A stretch of 64,000 nt of DNA from Citrobacter sp. MGH106 (GCF_001037495.1 NZ_KQ089822.1:2343403-2407402), one strand, 5' to 3'; numbered from the stretch's first letter, positions 52,624 through 62,075 are shown. Numbers and translations: made by a program. The notes: a model not told the origin generated them from the sequence alone.

Positions 52624-52637
52624 TTGATCGTTATCAA
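52624..52637 (-). promoter_or_regulatory. FNR box of the ydhY promoter
   Basis: TTGAT-CGTT-ATCAA is a perfect match to the FNR consensus (TTGAT-N4-ATCAA). The E. coli ydhY-T operon is known to be activated by FNR under anaerobiosis. The spacing to the possible -10 element places this site near -42, the activating class II position. Confidence 0.85.
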
Positions 52638-52851
52638 TTAAAAAACGGAAGAAAAATAATTAATGTGGAGTGATATTTATTATCATTAAGGAAATTTGAA
52701 ATAGTATTTTATATGCGCAACAAATATTTGTGACTATGCTTCAAAATACAGTGCAATATACAATTCGATATGTAATTAAATATATAACGACATTGACAAC
52801 ATTAGTGACAAAGCTAAATTATATTAACTGGAAGATTATTGTGATTAAAAT

Positions 52852-52884
52852 AAGAGGGCGGCAGATTATTTCCGCCGCCCTCTT
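52852..52884 (-). terminator. Terminator after fumD
   Basis: AAGAGGGCGGC and GCCGCCCTCTT form an 11-bp stem with an 11-base loop. On the minus strand it is followed by ATTTTAATC; on the plus strand by TTCTGC. It starts seven bases after the fumD stop. Confidence 0.85.
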
Positions 52885-52891
52885 TTCTGCA

Positions 52892-53101
52892 TTAACCCGC
52901 CAGTGCTTTAATCACGGTCTCAATGGCCTGTTTCTCTAACTCACTGCGCTTTACACGCTGATTGGCGAGAGTCGTTCTCAGCACCCCAGCAATGACGATA
53001 TGCTTAGGCTCTTGCCCCAGATCGCGCATTTCCAGCACTACTTTCCCGACTACTCTGCACATCTCACGGTACAGCTCGTCGTCTTTAGTCTGATTTCCCA
53101 T
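52892..53101 (-). CDS. fumD: FumD (YdhZ), small fumarase
   Basis: The 69-residue protein closely matches E. coli FumD, formerly YdhZ, which has reported fumarase activity (DELYREMCRVVGKVVLEM, GQEPKHIVIAGVLRT, RSELEKQAIETVI). It has no signal peptide and no iron-sulfur motif, so it differs entirely from FumA/B/C. It sits between ydhY and the ttr locus; in E. coli it lies between ydhY and pykF, so the ttr genes are inserted just beyond it here. Confidence 0.93.
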   Translation of the reverse strand: MGNQTKDDELYREMCRVVGKVVLEMRDLGQEPKHIVIAGVLRTTLANQRVKRSELEKQAIETVIKALAG

Positions 53102-53193
53102 ATTTGCCTGCTCGTCATTGACTCAAACCAACAGCATATATCACTCTGCCCCGTTAGACAAAAATCAATGAAAATCAATGAAATGTCATAAAT

Positions 53194-53778
53194 CTACAGC
53201 ACCCGTTGCAGTCGGTTAACCAACTCTGCAAGGCTCCCGGCCTGCATTTTTTCCATCACCCTTGCCCGGTGGACCTCAACCGTACGCACGGCGATGTTCA
53301 TGGCGTCAGCGATTTCCCGGTTCATCAACCCTGTCGCCACCAGCGTCGCCAGTTCACGTTCCTTGGGAGTGAGTTGTTGATAGCAGTTGACGATCTCTTG
53401 TCGCGAGCAAGCCGCTGCGGATACCTCCAGTGCGCGCTCCAGCGCGGCCTGCAGCGGTTCGGCTGAAACCGGCTTTTGCAAAAAATCGACCGCTCCGCGC
53501 TTCATTTGCTCAACCGCCATTGGTACGTCTCCATGCCCGGTGAGAAACACAACTGCCAGCGTACTTCCGCGTCGCAGCATCTCCTCATGTACACTTTGCC
53601 CGTCCAGTACCGGCATACGCATATCCAGCAACAATACGCCAGGTTGATGCAGACAGGCCTGAGCCAGGAAGGTTTCGCCTTGCTCCCAGCATCGAACGTC
53701 ATATCCCAAACTTTCCAGTAAAAATGCGCAGGCCTGGGTGACGGCAACGTCGTCATCCAGCAAATGAATTATCGCCAC
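53194..53778 (-). CDS. ttrR: TtrR, tetrathionate response regulator
   Basis: A FixJ/NarL-type response regulator of 194 residues. The receiver domain has the acidic pocket LLDDD at residues 6-10, phosphoacceptor Asp in LLLDMRMP (about 53), Thr in FLTGHGD and Lys in LQKPV. The C-terminal LuxR-type helix-turn-helix is LTPKERELATLVATGLMNREIADAMNIAVRTVEVHRARVM split over helices. It overlaps ttrS by 26 bases. It activates ttrBCA when tetrathionate is present. Confidence 0.96.
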   Translation of the reverse strand: MAIIHLLDDDVAVTQACAFLLESLGYDVRCWEQGETFLAQACLHQPGVLLLDMRMPVLDGQSVHEEMLRRGSTLAVVFLTGHGDVPMAVEQMKRGAVDFLQKPVSAEPLQAALERALEVSAAACSRQEIVNCYQQLTPKERELATLVATGLMNREIADAMNIAVRTVEVHRARVMEKMQAGSLAELVNRLQRVL

Positions 53779-55534
53779 AGCGCCCTCCTTCCTGTGTCTG
53801 CTTAAAATATAATGTCACCCTGACACCCGCCTGCCCGTCAGGGGCTGTCTGGTTTTTAATCGTAATCTCACCGCCTGCGTAACGAACCAGTCGCTGGCAA
53901 ATTGCCAGTCCCAGCCCCATACCTTCCTTGCGGGTGGTCATGAAGGGCTGAAAAGCCTGATAGAGCTGGGCTTCATCAATACCTCCGCCGTTATCCTGCA
54001 CCATGATGCTGATCCCCATATCCTCATCCTGGGCCGTAAACCACACCGTTTTGGCCCCTGCCTGGGCCGCATTCAGCACCAGATTCGCCAACACCTGCTC
54101 GAGCAAAACGGACGGTAGTGTCACCATTAACGCATGACTGGCCTTCGTTTGTAGCGTCACTGCCGGGAACTGCTGCGCCATGCGTAATAATTGCCATACA
54201 TGGTGAATGGCGTCACGCACGTTAATCGACTTCCAGTCATCAGCCATCACCGGGTTTCCCTGCGCCTGGCTGACCCACAAACGAAGATTATGCAATGTGT
54301 CTGCTCCCCGTTGCGCCTGGACATCAATCTGTTCAAGTGCGGGCAACAGTGGATGCTGTTGATCTTGTCCGCGCAGGCGAATCAGGCAGCCTTGCGCATA
54401 GTGGCGGATGGCCGAGAGAGGTTGATTGATTTCATGGGCAAATCCGGACGTCATCTCTCCAAGGACGCTCATTTGCCGGGCCGTTTCCAGTGCCTGTTCC
54501 TGCTTGCGCAACAGCACATTGTTGCGTTCCAGCTCTCGTCCGCGCCTGCGGACCAGCAGCATGACCCAGATATAATTGAGCGTGAGCAACAACAGCATGA
54601 CAACCACAGCCCCCATTGCCAGCCGGTGTTGAATAAACCAACTTTTGACATCTAACCACAGATGCCGCTGCTGCGGATGCTGCCGAACGTCGCGTAGCAA
54701 TGCCTCAACTTCACGGGTAGACGCAGGCGCGCCCCAGCGAAAAGTAGCACTTTGCGGCGCGTTAAACAGTACCCGTGTGACGCGATCGGCAAGTTCATCA
54801 CTCACCACCGGCAGTGCCGCAAATGACCAGTCAGGATAGAGCGGCGTGCTGGATAAGCAGGGAATGGAGGTGGGATAATTGAGCACTGCGATAAAATCCG
54901 CTTTATGGATCAACCCTTCTTCGTCCATTTTTTCCAGTAAACAGACGGGTACGATCGCCGCCTGAACGGCTTTTTCGCGTAATAAATACAATAAGGCATC
55001 TGCGGGAAATCCAGTGAATCTCAGACGCAGATCGCGCTCAGGGCGCAGCCCGACATCGCTGAGCGCCTTAAACCCCAGTAAATAACCACCAAACGCCTGA
55101 GCATCAATCGCGCCGACTGTTTTACCTATCAGATCGTGTGGGGAAGTTATCCCGCTGTCACGTCTGACGAGGATCGCACTGCCTATCACATTACTCGTCG
55201 CTTTCCCGCCGCGTGTGGAACGTAAAGAGGCCAGCCAGCGTAGCGCAGAGCGGCTGTTTAGCTGCACGAATTGCGCCGGATTGGTCACCACAAATTGTAC
55301 GTCTCCCCGATTGACTGCATCCTGCATTTGATGCAAATCCAGAGGTTGAATATGAAAGCGCTCACCGGGGATTTGCTGATTCAACAGGGTTTCAAGCGGT
55401 TGCCAGTGGTTTCGTGTAGATACTTCACCACGCATCGCCAAAATGCCAATGTTCCATGTATCTGCCCAGGTTACACTGCTAAATATCCATACGGATACCA
55501 ACAACGCCAGGCGTCGTACGACTTTACATCCCAC
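53753..55534 (-). CDS. ttrS: TtrS, tetrathionate sensor histidine kinase
   Basis: The 593-residue kinase has an N-terminal signal/anchor, then a periplasmic PhnD-like binding domain (about 25-290: WNIGILAMRG, FVVTNPAQFVQL, GKTVGAIDAQAFGGYLLG), a membrane helix (about 305-328), a coiled-coil linker and a HisKA/HATPase core. The phosphoacceptor His is in GFAHEINQPL; N-box VLANLVLNAAQAG, G1 VQDNGGGI and G2 GMGLGLAI are intact. It senses tetrathionate in the periplasm. It lies divergent from ttrB with about 180 bases between. Confidence 0.96.
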   Translation of the reverse strand: MGCKVVRRLALLVSVWIFSSVTWADTWNIGILAMRGEVSTRNHWQPLETLLNQQIPGERFHIQPLDLHQMQDAVNRGDVQFVVTNPAQFVQLNSRSALRWLASLRSTRGGKATSNVIGSAILVRRDSGITSPHDLIGKTVGAIDAQAFGGYLLGFKALSDVGLRPERDLRLRFTGFPADALLYLLREKAVQAAIVPVCLLEKMDEEGLIHKADFIAVLNYPTSIPCLSSTPLYPDWSFAALPVVSDELADRVTRVLFNAPQSATFRWGAPASTREVEALLRDVRQHPQQRHLWLDVKSWFIQHRLAMGAVVVMLLLLTLNYIWVMLLVRRRGRELERNNVLLRKQEQALETARQMSVLGEMTSGFAHEINQPLSAIRHYAQGCLIRLRGQDQQHPLLPALEQIDVQAQRGADTLHNLRLWVSQAQGNPVMADDWKSINVRDAIHHVWQLLRMAQQFPAVTLQTKASHALMVTLPSVLLEQVLANLVLNAAQAGAKTVWFTAQDEDMGISIMVQDNGGGIDEAQLYQAFQPFMTTRKEGMGLGLAICQRLVRYAGGEITIKNQTAPDGQAGVRVTLYFKQTQEGGRCGDNSFAG

Positions 55535-55556
55535 GCAATTATCCCTGTCAATTATG

Positions 55557-55570
55557 TTGTTTTAGATCAA
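55557..55570 (+). promoter_or_regulatory. FNR-like site upstream of ttrB
   Basis: TTGTT-TTAG-ATCAA matches the FNR consensus TTGAT-N4-ATCAA at nine of ten conserved bases. It lies in the ttrS-ttrB divergent region. ttrBCA in Salmonella is known to require FNR. Confidence 0.65.
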
Positions 55571-55584
55571 CAACAAGCCGGGTA

Positions 55585-55598
55585 TGTGGTTAACCACA
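55585..55598 (+). promoter_or_regulatory. 14-bp palindrome, candidate TtrR operator
   Basis: TGTGGTTAACCACA is a perfect palindrome 14 bases after the FNR-like site, within the ttrB promoter region. Its size fits a dimer of a LuxR-type regulator such as TtrR, but the assignment is inference. Confidence 0.45.
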
Positions 55599-55713
55599 AT
55601 AGTGCTTCCCCCGCCGCGATTTTTACACTGTAAATCATCAACATTCTTTATTCATCATACGCAAACCAACGGCGTGACCAATGTTTCGTTGTTGCATCGT
55701 GACGGGAGAAAAT

Positions 55714-56448
55714 ATGGACAGCAGTAAACGGCAGTTTCTCCAGCAACTGGGTGTCCTGACCGCTGGCGCATCACTGGTTCCCCTGGCTCAGGCACAATTC
55801 CCTTTCTCACCTGAACGGCATGAAGGCTCTCTTCAGCACCGCTACGGCATGCTGATTGACCTGCGGCGGTGTATCGGCTGTCAGGCCTGCACCGTCAGTT
55901 GTGCTATTGAAAACCAGACACCTCAGGGGGAGTTTCGTACCCACGTTAACCAGTATCAGGTGCAGCTTGAAGGCCAGCAAAGCGTAACCAACGTCCTGCT
56001 GCCGCGCCTGTGTAACCATTGTGATAATCCACCCTGCGTTCCCGTTTGTCCGGTGCAGGCCACCTTCCAACGTGAAGATGGCATTGTGGTGGTCGACAAC
56101 ACGCGCTGTGTAGGCTGCGCCTACTGCGTACAGGCGTGTCCTTACGATGCACGCTTTATAAACCATGAAACCCAAACCGCCGATAAGTGCACCTTTTGCG
56201 TTCACCGACTGGAAGCCGGATTGCTCCCTGCCTGCGTGGAGTCCTGCGTTGGTGGTGCGCGAATCATTGGCGATCTAAAAGATCCACACAGTCGGATTTC
56301 GCAGATGCTGCACGATCATCATGACGCCATCAAAGTCCTGAAACCCGAAAGCGGCACTTCGCCCCACGTGTTCTATCTCGGACTGGATGAAGCCTTTGTT
56401 ACCCCGTTGATGGGACGTGCTCAACCCGCTCTCTGGCAGGAGGTTTAA
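55714..56448 (+). CDS. ttrB: TtrB, tetrathionate reductase iron-sulfur subunit
   Basis: The protein has 244 residues from ATG 55714, which has GGGAGA upstream; the frame runs 11 codons further without a site. It has an export signal (SSKRQFLQQLGVLTAG, with KR in place of the twin arginine) and four [4Fe-4S] cysteine groups: CIGCQACTVSC, CNHCDNPPCVPVCPVQA, CVGCAYCVQACP and CTFCV with CVESC. It carries electrons from TtrC to TtrA in the periplasm. The KR pair suggests it is exported bound to the twin-arginine TtrA or by a relaxed Tat signal. Confidence 0.96.
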   Translation: MDSSKRQFLQQLGVLTAGASLVPLAQAQFPFSPERHEGSLQHRYGMLIDLRRCIGCQACTVSCAIENQTPQGEFRTHVNQYQVQLEGQQSVTNVLLPRLCNHCDNPPCVPVCPVQATFQREDGIVVVDNTRCVGCAYCVQACPYDARFINHETQTADKCTFCVHRLEAGLLPACVESCVGGARIIGDLKDPHSRISQMLHDHHDAIKVLKPESGTSPHVFYLGLDEAFVTPLMGRAQPALWQEV

Positions 56449-57471
56449 ATGACCCACTCATTGGTTATTGAAGAGGTTCTGGCGCATCCACAGGACGTAA
56501 GCTGGCTACCGTGGGCTGTACAATACTTCTTTTTTATCGGTATTGCCGCCTGCGCCGCGCTCTTCGCCTGCGTTCTCTACTGGCGAAAAAAAGAGCAGCC
56601 GGAGTTAGAAAACCTCACTCTGCTTATCGCATTGACCTGTGCGATCACCGCCCCACTGGCGCTTACAGCGGATTTACACCAAACCGCCCGCGTCTGGCAT
56701 TTCTACGCTTACCCAACGCCGTGGTCATGGATGCCCTGGGGGGCGCTATTTTTACCACTGTTCACCGGGTTTCTTGGGCTATGGTTTCTGGCACAACACA
56801 TCAAACAGTTTACGCTCAAAAGTTACAGTGTCACCAAATGGTTAACCATCGGCAGCGCGCTTTCTGCAATCGGGTTGTTGGTGTACACCGGTCGTGAAGT
56901 ATCGGTGGTTCAGGCGCGCCCCATCTGGTTCAGTTATGCCTTCCCGGTCGCGATGTTCCTGAGTGCGCTACAGACCTTCTTAGCTCTGCTGATCGCCGCA
57001 TCGAAAAGTGAAGGCACATTGCAGCGCAAGCTGGCATGGGGACAAAGCGCGGCGTTAATCGCGCTGGCGATGGTGATGGTTATCTGGGTAAGCGGCAATA
57101 CGCTTTCAGGTTCGGCTATCCGCTACTGGCTGGATATTGCGTCTTCAGCACGCCATTACGCCATCGGCTGGGTGGTGCTGTGGGTTGTTTCTCTGTGCTT
57201 TTGTGGATTGGTGTTGCGTCATCCTTTGTCACTTCCGCTGCGCGTTTTGCTGGCTTTAAGTGCAATGGCGCTGTGCTGGCTGATGCGCTGGACACTCCTG
57301 ATTCAGGTCCAAACCATACCCAAGTTTAACGCGCAGTTTAACCCATACTCCCTGCCTGCCGGCACGGATGGCTGGCTTGCCATACTCGGCACCTTTGGCC
57401 TGTGGATAGCACTTATCATTATTGTTCGTGAAGTCCTGAATGCGATCGCAAGGAGAATGCAACATGGCTAA
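56449..57471 (+). CDS. ttrC: TtrC, tetrathionate reductase membrane subunit
   Basis: The 340-residue NrfD/PsrC-type quinol dehydrogenase has nine or so membrane helices. The start follows the ttrB stop directly (TAAATG). It oxidises menaquinol and passes electrons to TtrB. Its stop overlaps the ttrA start region by eight bases. Confidence 0.96.
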   Translation: MTHSLVIEEVLAHPQDVSWLPWAVQYFFFIGIAACAALFACVLYWRKKEQPELENLTLLIALTCAITAPLALTADLHQTARVWHFYAYPTPWSWMPWGALFLPLFTGFLGLWFLAQHIKQFTLKSYSVTKWLTIGSALSAIGLLVYTGREVSVVQARPIWFSYAFPVAMFLSALQTFLALLIAASKSEGTLQRKLAWGQSAALIALAMVMVIWVSGNTLSGSAIRYWLDIASSARHYAIGWVVLWVVSLCFCGLVLRHPLSLPLRVLLALSAMALCWLMRWTLLIQVQTIPKFNAQFNPYSLPAGTDGWLAILGTFGLWIALIIIVREVLNAIARRMQHG

Positions 57472-60400
57472 TTTAACCCGTCGTCAGTGGCTTAAAGTCG
57501 GTCTCACCGTTGGAGGGATGGTAACCTTTGGGCTGAGTTACCGGGACGTGGCAAAACGTGCAATTGACGGTTTACTTGATGGATCTTCAGGAAAAATCAC
57601 CCGCGATCGAATCATTGGCAACGCATTAATCCCCGAAGCCAACGCCCGGTCACGCTGGCAGCAGAATCCGCAACAGGTGATCTCAATGACGCAATGCTTC
57701 GGTTGCTGGACTCAATGCGGTGTACGCGTTCGCGTCGACAGCGAAAAAGGGAAAGTGTTGCGTATTGCGGGCAACCCGTATCATCCGTTATCTCACGAAC
57801 ACCACATTGATTCTTCTGTACCCTTTGCCACCGCTATGGAACAACTGGCGGGTGAAAGCGGTCTTGACGCACGTTCAACCGCCTGCGCTCGTGGCGCAAC
57901 TTTACTTGAAGGCCTGTACAGTCCACTTCGCATTCTGGAGCCGATGAAGCGCGTTGGTAAGCGTGGCGAGGGTAAATGGCAGCGCATTAGCTTCGAACAG
58001 TTGATCAAAGAGGTCGTGGAAGGTGGCGATCTGTTTGGTGAGGGCCATGTTGACGGTCTACGGGCAATACACGATCCCAATACACCAATTGATGCCAGTC
58101 ATCCCGGCTTTGGTCCGAAATCAAATCAGTTACTGGTCACCAATACCAGCGATGAGGGGCGCGATACGTTTTTACGTCGCTTTGCCCTTAACAGTTTCGG
58201 CAGTAAAAACTTCGGCGCACACGGCGCTTACTGTGGGCTGGCATATCGGGCTGGATCTGGCGCGTTAATGGGCGATCTGGATAAGAATACCCACGTCAAA
58301 CCTGACTGGGACAATGTCGAATTCGCGCTGTTTATGGGCACCTCTCCGGCACAGTCCGGCAACCCGTTTAAGCGCCAGGCCCGGCAGCTTGCCAGCGCCC
58401 GTTTACGCAACGATTTTCAGTATGTCGTGGTTGCGCCCGCCCTACCGTTAACCACGGTGTTGGCTGATGATCGTGGACACTGGCAACCCGTGCGTCCAGG
58501 AAGCGACTCCGCGCTGGCGATGGGGATGATCCGCTGGATAATCGACAACCAGCGCTACAACGCCGATTACCTCACCATTCCCGGTGTACAGGCGATGCAA
58601 CAGGCCGGGGAAAAAAGCTGGACCAATGCCACGCATCTGGTGATCACCGATGAAATCCCAACGCTTGCCGGACAGCATTTAACCCTTGCGCATTTACACA
58701 CAGGCGCGACCAGTGAACCGGTGGTTGTTAACGAGGCTGGAGAGTGTGTAGCCGCCAGCGACTGCCAACGCGCACAACTGTTTGTGACACGCCAGGTTAC
58801 GCTGACTGATGGACAAACGGTAACGGTAAAAAGCGGGTTCCAGTGTCTGAAAGAGTCCGCCGAAAAACTCTCGATGGCGCAATACAGCCAGCAGTGCGGC
58901 GTGGCGGAAGCGAAAATAAGCGTCCTGGCCGACGCATTCACCCGTCACGGGCGTAAAGCCGCAGTGATCACCCACGGCGGGATGATGGCAGGCAACGGAT
59001 TTTATAATGCCTGGGCGGTGATGATGCTAAATGCGCTGATTGGCAACCTCAGCCTGGAAGGCGGCGTGTTTGTTGGTGGAGGCAAATTCAATGGTGCGAC
59101 CGATGGTCCTCGCTACAATATGGACAGTTTCGCCGGAAAGGTGAAGCCAAAAGGGCTAAGCATCGCACGCAGTAAAACCGCCTATGAATCCTCTGAAGAG
59201 TACCGTAATAAAGTCGCCGCCGGGCAATCGCCCTTCCCGGCCAAAGCCCCATGGTATCCGTTTGTTGCAGGTCAGTTGACCGAATTACTCGCCTCGGCGC
59301 TTGAAGGTTACCCTTACCCGCTGAAAGCGTGGATCTCCAACATGACCAACCCGTTCTACGGTGTGGCAGGGTTGCGCGGCGTAGCGGAAGAAAAACTCAA
59401 AGATCCTGCTCGTCTGCCGCTGTTTATCGCAATTGACGCCTTCATGAACGAAACAACCGCACTGGCGGATTACATCGTACCGGATACGCACAACTTCGAA
59501 AGCTGGGGATTCAGCGCACCGTGGGCTGGCGTTGCCAGCAAAGCCACAACCGCGCGCTGGCCGGTAGTTGCACCAGCGACCAGTAAAACCGAGGACGGTC
59601 AACCAGCGTCGATGGAGTCTTTCTGCATTGCAGTAGCCAAACGCATCGGGCTGCCGGGCTTTGGTGACAACGCGATCACCGATCCGCAAGGTAACCACTA
59701 CCCACTTAACCGCGCAGAAGATTACTACCTCAGGGTCGCCGCAAACATTGCGTTTATGGGAAAAGCGCCTGTCGCTGAAGCCACACCTGACGATATCTCG
59801 CTAACTGGCGTGACGCGGATCCTCCCTGTAATAACGCAAACGCTGAAAGCCGATGAAATAAGCCGTGTCGCGTTTGTCTATTCGCGCGGTGGTCGCTTTG
59901 CTCCGGACAAGAGTGGTCGGGTGGAAAACCGCGTCGGTAATGCGTGGGAGAAACCACTGCAAATCTGGAATGCGGACGTTGCCGCGCACCGTCATGCGAT
60001 TACCGGTGAACGCTATAGCGGATGTCCGGCCTGGTATCCTGCGCGCCTCAGTGACGGTCGTTCCATTGATGAATTATTCCCTGAACGGGAGTGGCCGCTG
60101 AAGCTGATTTCATTTAAATCCAATACCATGTCCAGCGCGTCGGCGGTGATCCCTCGCCTGCATCATCTTAAACCGGTGAATCTGGTAGCGCTAAATCCGG
60201 TAGATGGTCGGCGTTTTGGGGTGTCCCATGGCGATGTAGTTCGTATTACGACCCCTGGCGGTCAGGCACAGGCGCAGATCAGTCTGCTCAATGGCGTAAT
60301 GCCTGGAGTGATCGCGATTGAGCATGGTTACGGACACAGAGAAATGGGCGCGGCGCAGCATACGCTTGATGGCGAGCTGATGGCGTCTGACACCCAGATA

Positions 60401-60529
60401 AAATCAGGAATCAATATTAACGATCTCGGCTTTGCCGATCCGACACGTCAGGTCGCCAATACCTGGCTGGACTGGGTTTCTGGCGCCTCGGTACGTCAGG
60501 GGCTTCCGGCGAAAATCGAACGGGTGTGA
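57464..60529 (+). CDS. ttrA: TtrA, tetrathionate reductase catalytic subunit
   Basis: The 1021-residue molybdopterin oxidoreductase reduces tetrathionate to thiosulfate in the periplasm. I chose ATG 57464 behind AAGGAGA. It has a twin-arginine signal (NLTRRQWLKVG), a [4Fe-4S] motif beginning CFGCWTQC (Cys78, 81 and 85, the fourth in STACARG), a probable molybdenum ligand cysteine in GAHGAYCGLAY, and the molybdopterin dinucleotide-binding C-terminal domain (LNPVDGRRFGVSHGDVVRI). The length matches Salmonella TtrA. It needs molybdenum cofactor, linking it to the molybdate-type importer in this window. Confidence 0.97.
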   Translation: MANLTRRQWLKVGLTVGGMVTFGLSYRDVAKRAIDGLLDGSSGKITRDRIIGNALIPEANARSRWQQNPQQVISMTQCFGCWTQCGVRVRVDSEKGKVLRIAGNPYHPLSHEHHIDSSVPFATAMEQLAGESGLDARSTACARGATLLEGLYSPLRILEPMKRVGKRGEGKWQRISFEQLIKEVVEGGDLFGEGHVDGLRAIHDPNTPIDASHPGFGPKSNQLLVTNTSDEGRDTFLRRFALNSFGSKNFGAHGAYCGLAYRAGSGALMGDLDKNTHVKPDWDNVEFALFMGTSPAQSGNPFKRQARQLASARLRNDFQYVVVAPALPLTTVLADDRGHWQPVRPGSDSALAMGMIRWIIDNQRYNADYLTIPGVQAMQQAGEKSWTNATHLVITDEIPTLAGQHLTLAHLHTGATSEPVVVNEAGECVAASDCQRAQLFVTRQVTLTDGQTVTVKSGFQCLKESAEKLSMAQYSQQCGVAEAKISVLADAFTRHGRKAAVITHGGMMAGNGFYNAWAVMMLNALIGNLSLEGGVFVGGGKFNGATDGPRYNMDSFAGKVKPKGLSIARSKTAYESSEEYRNKVAAGQSPFPAKAPWYPFVAGQLTELLASALEGYPYPLKAWISNMTNPFYGVAGLRGVAEEKLKDPARLPLFIAIDAFMNETTALADYIVPDTHNFESWGFSAPWAGVASKATTARWPVVAPATSKTEDGQPASMESFCIAVAKRIGLPGFGDNAITDPQGNHYPLNRAEDYYLRVAANIAFMGKAPVAEATPDDISLTGVTRILPVITQTLKADEISRVAFVYSRGGRFAPDKSGRVENRVGNAWEKPLQIWNADVAAHRHAITGERYSGCPAWYPARLSDGRSIDELFPEREWPLKLISFKSNTMSSASAVIPRLHHLKPVNLVALNPVDGRRFGVSHGDVVRITTPGGQAQAQISLLNGVMPGVIAIEHGYGHREMGAAQHTLDGELMASDTQIKSGININDLGFADPTRQVANTWLDWVSGASVRQGLPAKIERV

Positions 60530-60534
60530 TCCGT

Positions 60535-60564
60535 GTGCCGGATGGTGGCTAAACCATCCGGCAC
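60535..60564. terminator. Terminator/REP-like hairpin after ttrA
   Basis: GTGCCGGATGGT and ACCATCCGGCAC form a 12-bp perfect stem with a six-base loop between the convergent ttrA and MetQ-like genes. The GCCGGATG core is REP-like. No T run follows on the plus strand. Confidence 0.75.
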
Positions 60565-60572
60565 AGTCTGGA

Positions 60573-61385
60573 TTAGTTATTTACCGGGATCACCGCACCT
60601 TTATATTTGGTGCGGATCCAGTCCTGGATCTCTTTAGAATGCAGCGCATCAACCAGTGCCACGATATCCTTCTTCTTCTCATCGCCACGATGTACGGTAA
60701 TAATGTTGGCATACGGGTTATTTTCACCGCTTTCAACGGCAATCGGATCTTTAACCGGATCCAGACCGGCGTCGATGGCGTAGTTAGCGTTAATAACGAC
60801 CGCGTCGCCCTCGTCATTGTTATACATCTGCGGTAACAGTGCCGCTTCCACGTTAGGCAGGAACTTCAGCTTTTTCGGATTATCAACAATGTCGCTGATG
60901 CGTGCAGTGACTTTATCCACCCCGGGCTTAAGTTTAATCACGCCCTCTTTTTCGAAAATCGACAGAATACGACCTTCTTCAGAAACTGCGTCACGCATGA
61001 TGACCTTGCCACCTTCCGGCAGGTCCTTGAGCGATTTCACCTTTTTGGAGTAAATACCGATTGGCTCAATGTGAATCGCTCCGGCGCTGACGAAATCATA
61101 AGTTTTATCGCCTGCATGATCCTTCAATACACTATTCAGATACGGAATATGCTGGAAGTAGTTAGCATCAATCTCACGGCCTGCAAGCGCGGTGTTCGGC
61201 AAAATGTAATCCTGGAACGGTTTAATCTCCAGTTCGATCCCCTGCTTCGCCAGAATAGGCTTCGCCTGCTCAAGAATTTCAGCATGCGGCACGTTAGACG
61301 CGCCAACGGTCAGGGTATCTGCCCACGAGGCAAAGCTCAGGGCGCTAAGGGTTGCTGCAGCGAGTAATGTCAGTGATTTTTTCAT
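60573..61385 (-). CDS. MetQ/NlpA-family substrate-binding protein
   Basis: This 270-residue periplasmic receptor has a cleavable Sec signal ending SFASWA-DTL. Unlike MetQ and NlpA it has no lipobox cysteine, so it is soluble. The NlpA-family blocks are present: LTVGASNVPHAEILEQAKPIL, REIDANYFQHIPYL, and VVINANYAIDAGLDPVKD. The expected ligand is methionine or a related sulfur compound. It is the last gene of an ATPase-permease-receptor operon. Confidence 0.88.
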   Translation of the reverse strand: MKKSLTLLAAATLSALSFASWADTLTVGASNVPHAEILEQAKPILAKQGIELEIKPFQDYILPNTALAGREIDANYFQHIPYLNSVLKDHAGDKTYDFVSAGAIHIEPIGIYSKKVKSLKDLPEGGKVIMRDAVSEEGRILSIFEKEGVIKLKPGVDKVTARISDIVDNPKKLKFLPNVEAALLPQMYNNDEGDAVVINANYAIDAGLDPVKDPIAVESGENNPYANIITVHRGDEKKKDIVALVDALHSKEIQDWIRTKYKGAVIPVNN

Positions 61386-61406
61386 GATTATGGTTTCCGT
61401 ATTTTA

Positions 61407-62075
61407 TTAGCGTTTATCTAACAGAGAGGTGATCACATCGCCGCAAAGCTGGATAATGAAGACGATGACAAGTATGGTCACCGTCGCCACCAGCGTGACG
61501 TCGCTGTGGTTGCGCTGGAATCCTTCCAGATAAGCCAAATTCCCTAAACCACCTGCACCAATCACACCAGCCATCGCGCTGTAACTAACCAACGCAATCA
61601 GCGTCACGGTGATCCCGGACACCAGAGCCGGTGATGATTCAGGCAGTAAAACCCGAAAAATAAGCGTACTCAGACGCGCGCCCATCGAGCGGGTCGCTTC
61701 AATGACACCCTTGTCCACTTCACGTAGAGCGATTTCGACCAGGCGTGCATAAAACGGCGCAGCGCCAACAATTAGTGCAGGTAACGCGGCATTGGCCCCG
61801 AGAATGGTGCCAACCATCGCTTTGGTAAACGGGATCAACAGCACGATCAGAATGATGAACGGGATCGAGCGGAAGATGTTCACCACCAGTGAAATGGCGC
61901 TGTACAACGCACGGTTCGGGAATAGACCTCCACGAGCCGTCAGAAATAGCGCCAGTCCAAGCGCAATCCCCAGCACAAATGTCGCCACGCCGGACAGCGC
62001 GGTCATGTAGAGCGTTTCCTGGGTCGCGGCAAACAGTTGGTCCCATTTCAGATGGGGAAACAGATTTTCAACCAT
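61407..62075 (-). CDS. MetI-like ABC permease
   Basis: The 222-residue inner-membrane permease has five helices and the EAA loop EVDKGVIEATRSMGAR with IFRVLLPESSPALVSG. The sequence and size match the MetI family of methionine importers. Its start overlaps the end of the ATPase gene by eight bases. Confidence 0.9.
   Translation of the reverse strand: MVENLFPHLKWDQLFAATQETLYMTALSGVATFVLGIALGLALFLTARGGLFPNRALYSAISLVVNIFRSIPFIILIVLLIPFTKAMVGTILGANAALPALIVGAAPFYARLVEIALREVDKGVIEATRSMGARLSTLIFRVLLPESSPALVSGITVTLIALVSYSAMAGVIGAGGLGNLAYLEGFQRNHSDVTLVATVTILVIVFIIQLCGDVITSLLDKR

Larger units (their letters stand above)
52411..52891 (-). other. ydhY upstream region, 480 bases without a gene
   Basis: This A+T-rich stretch holds the ydhY promoter (FNR box 52624-52637, a possible -10 CATTAT at about 52597-52602 on the minus strand) and, at its right end, the fumD terminator. 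From the predicted start near 52588 the ydhY leader would be about 180 bases. I see no small ORF with a site and no recognised RNA motif in it. Confidence 0.5.
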
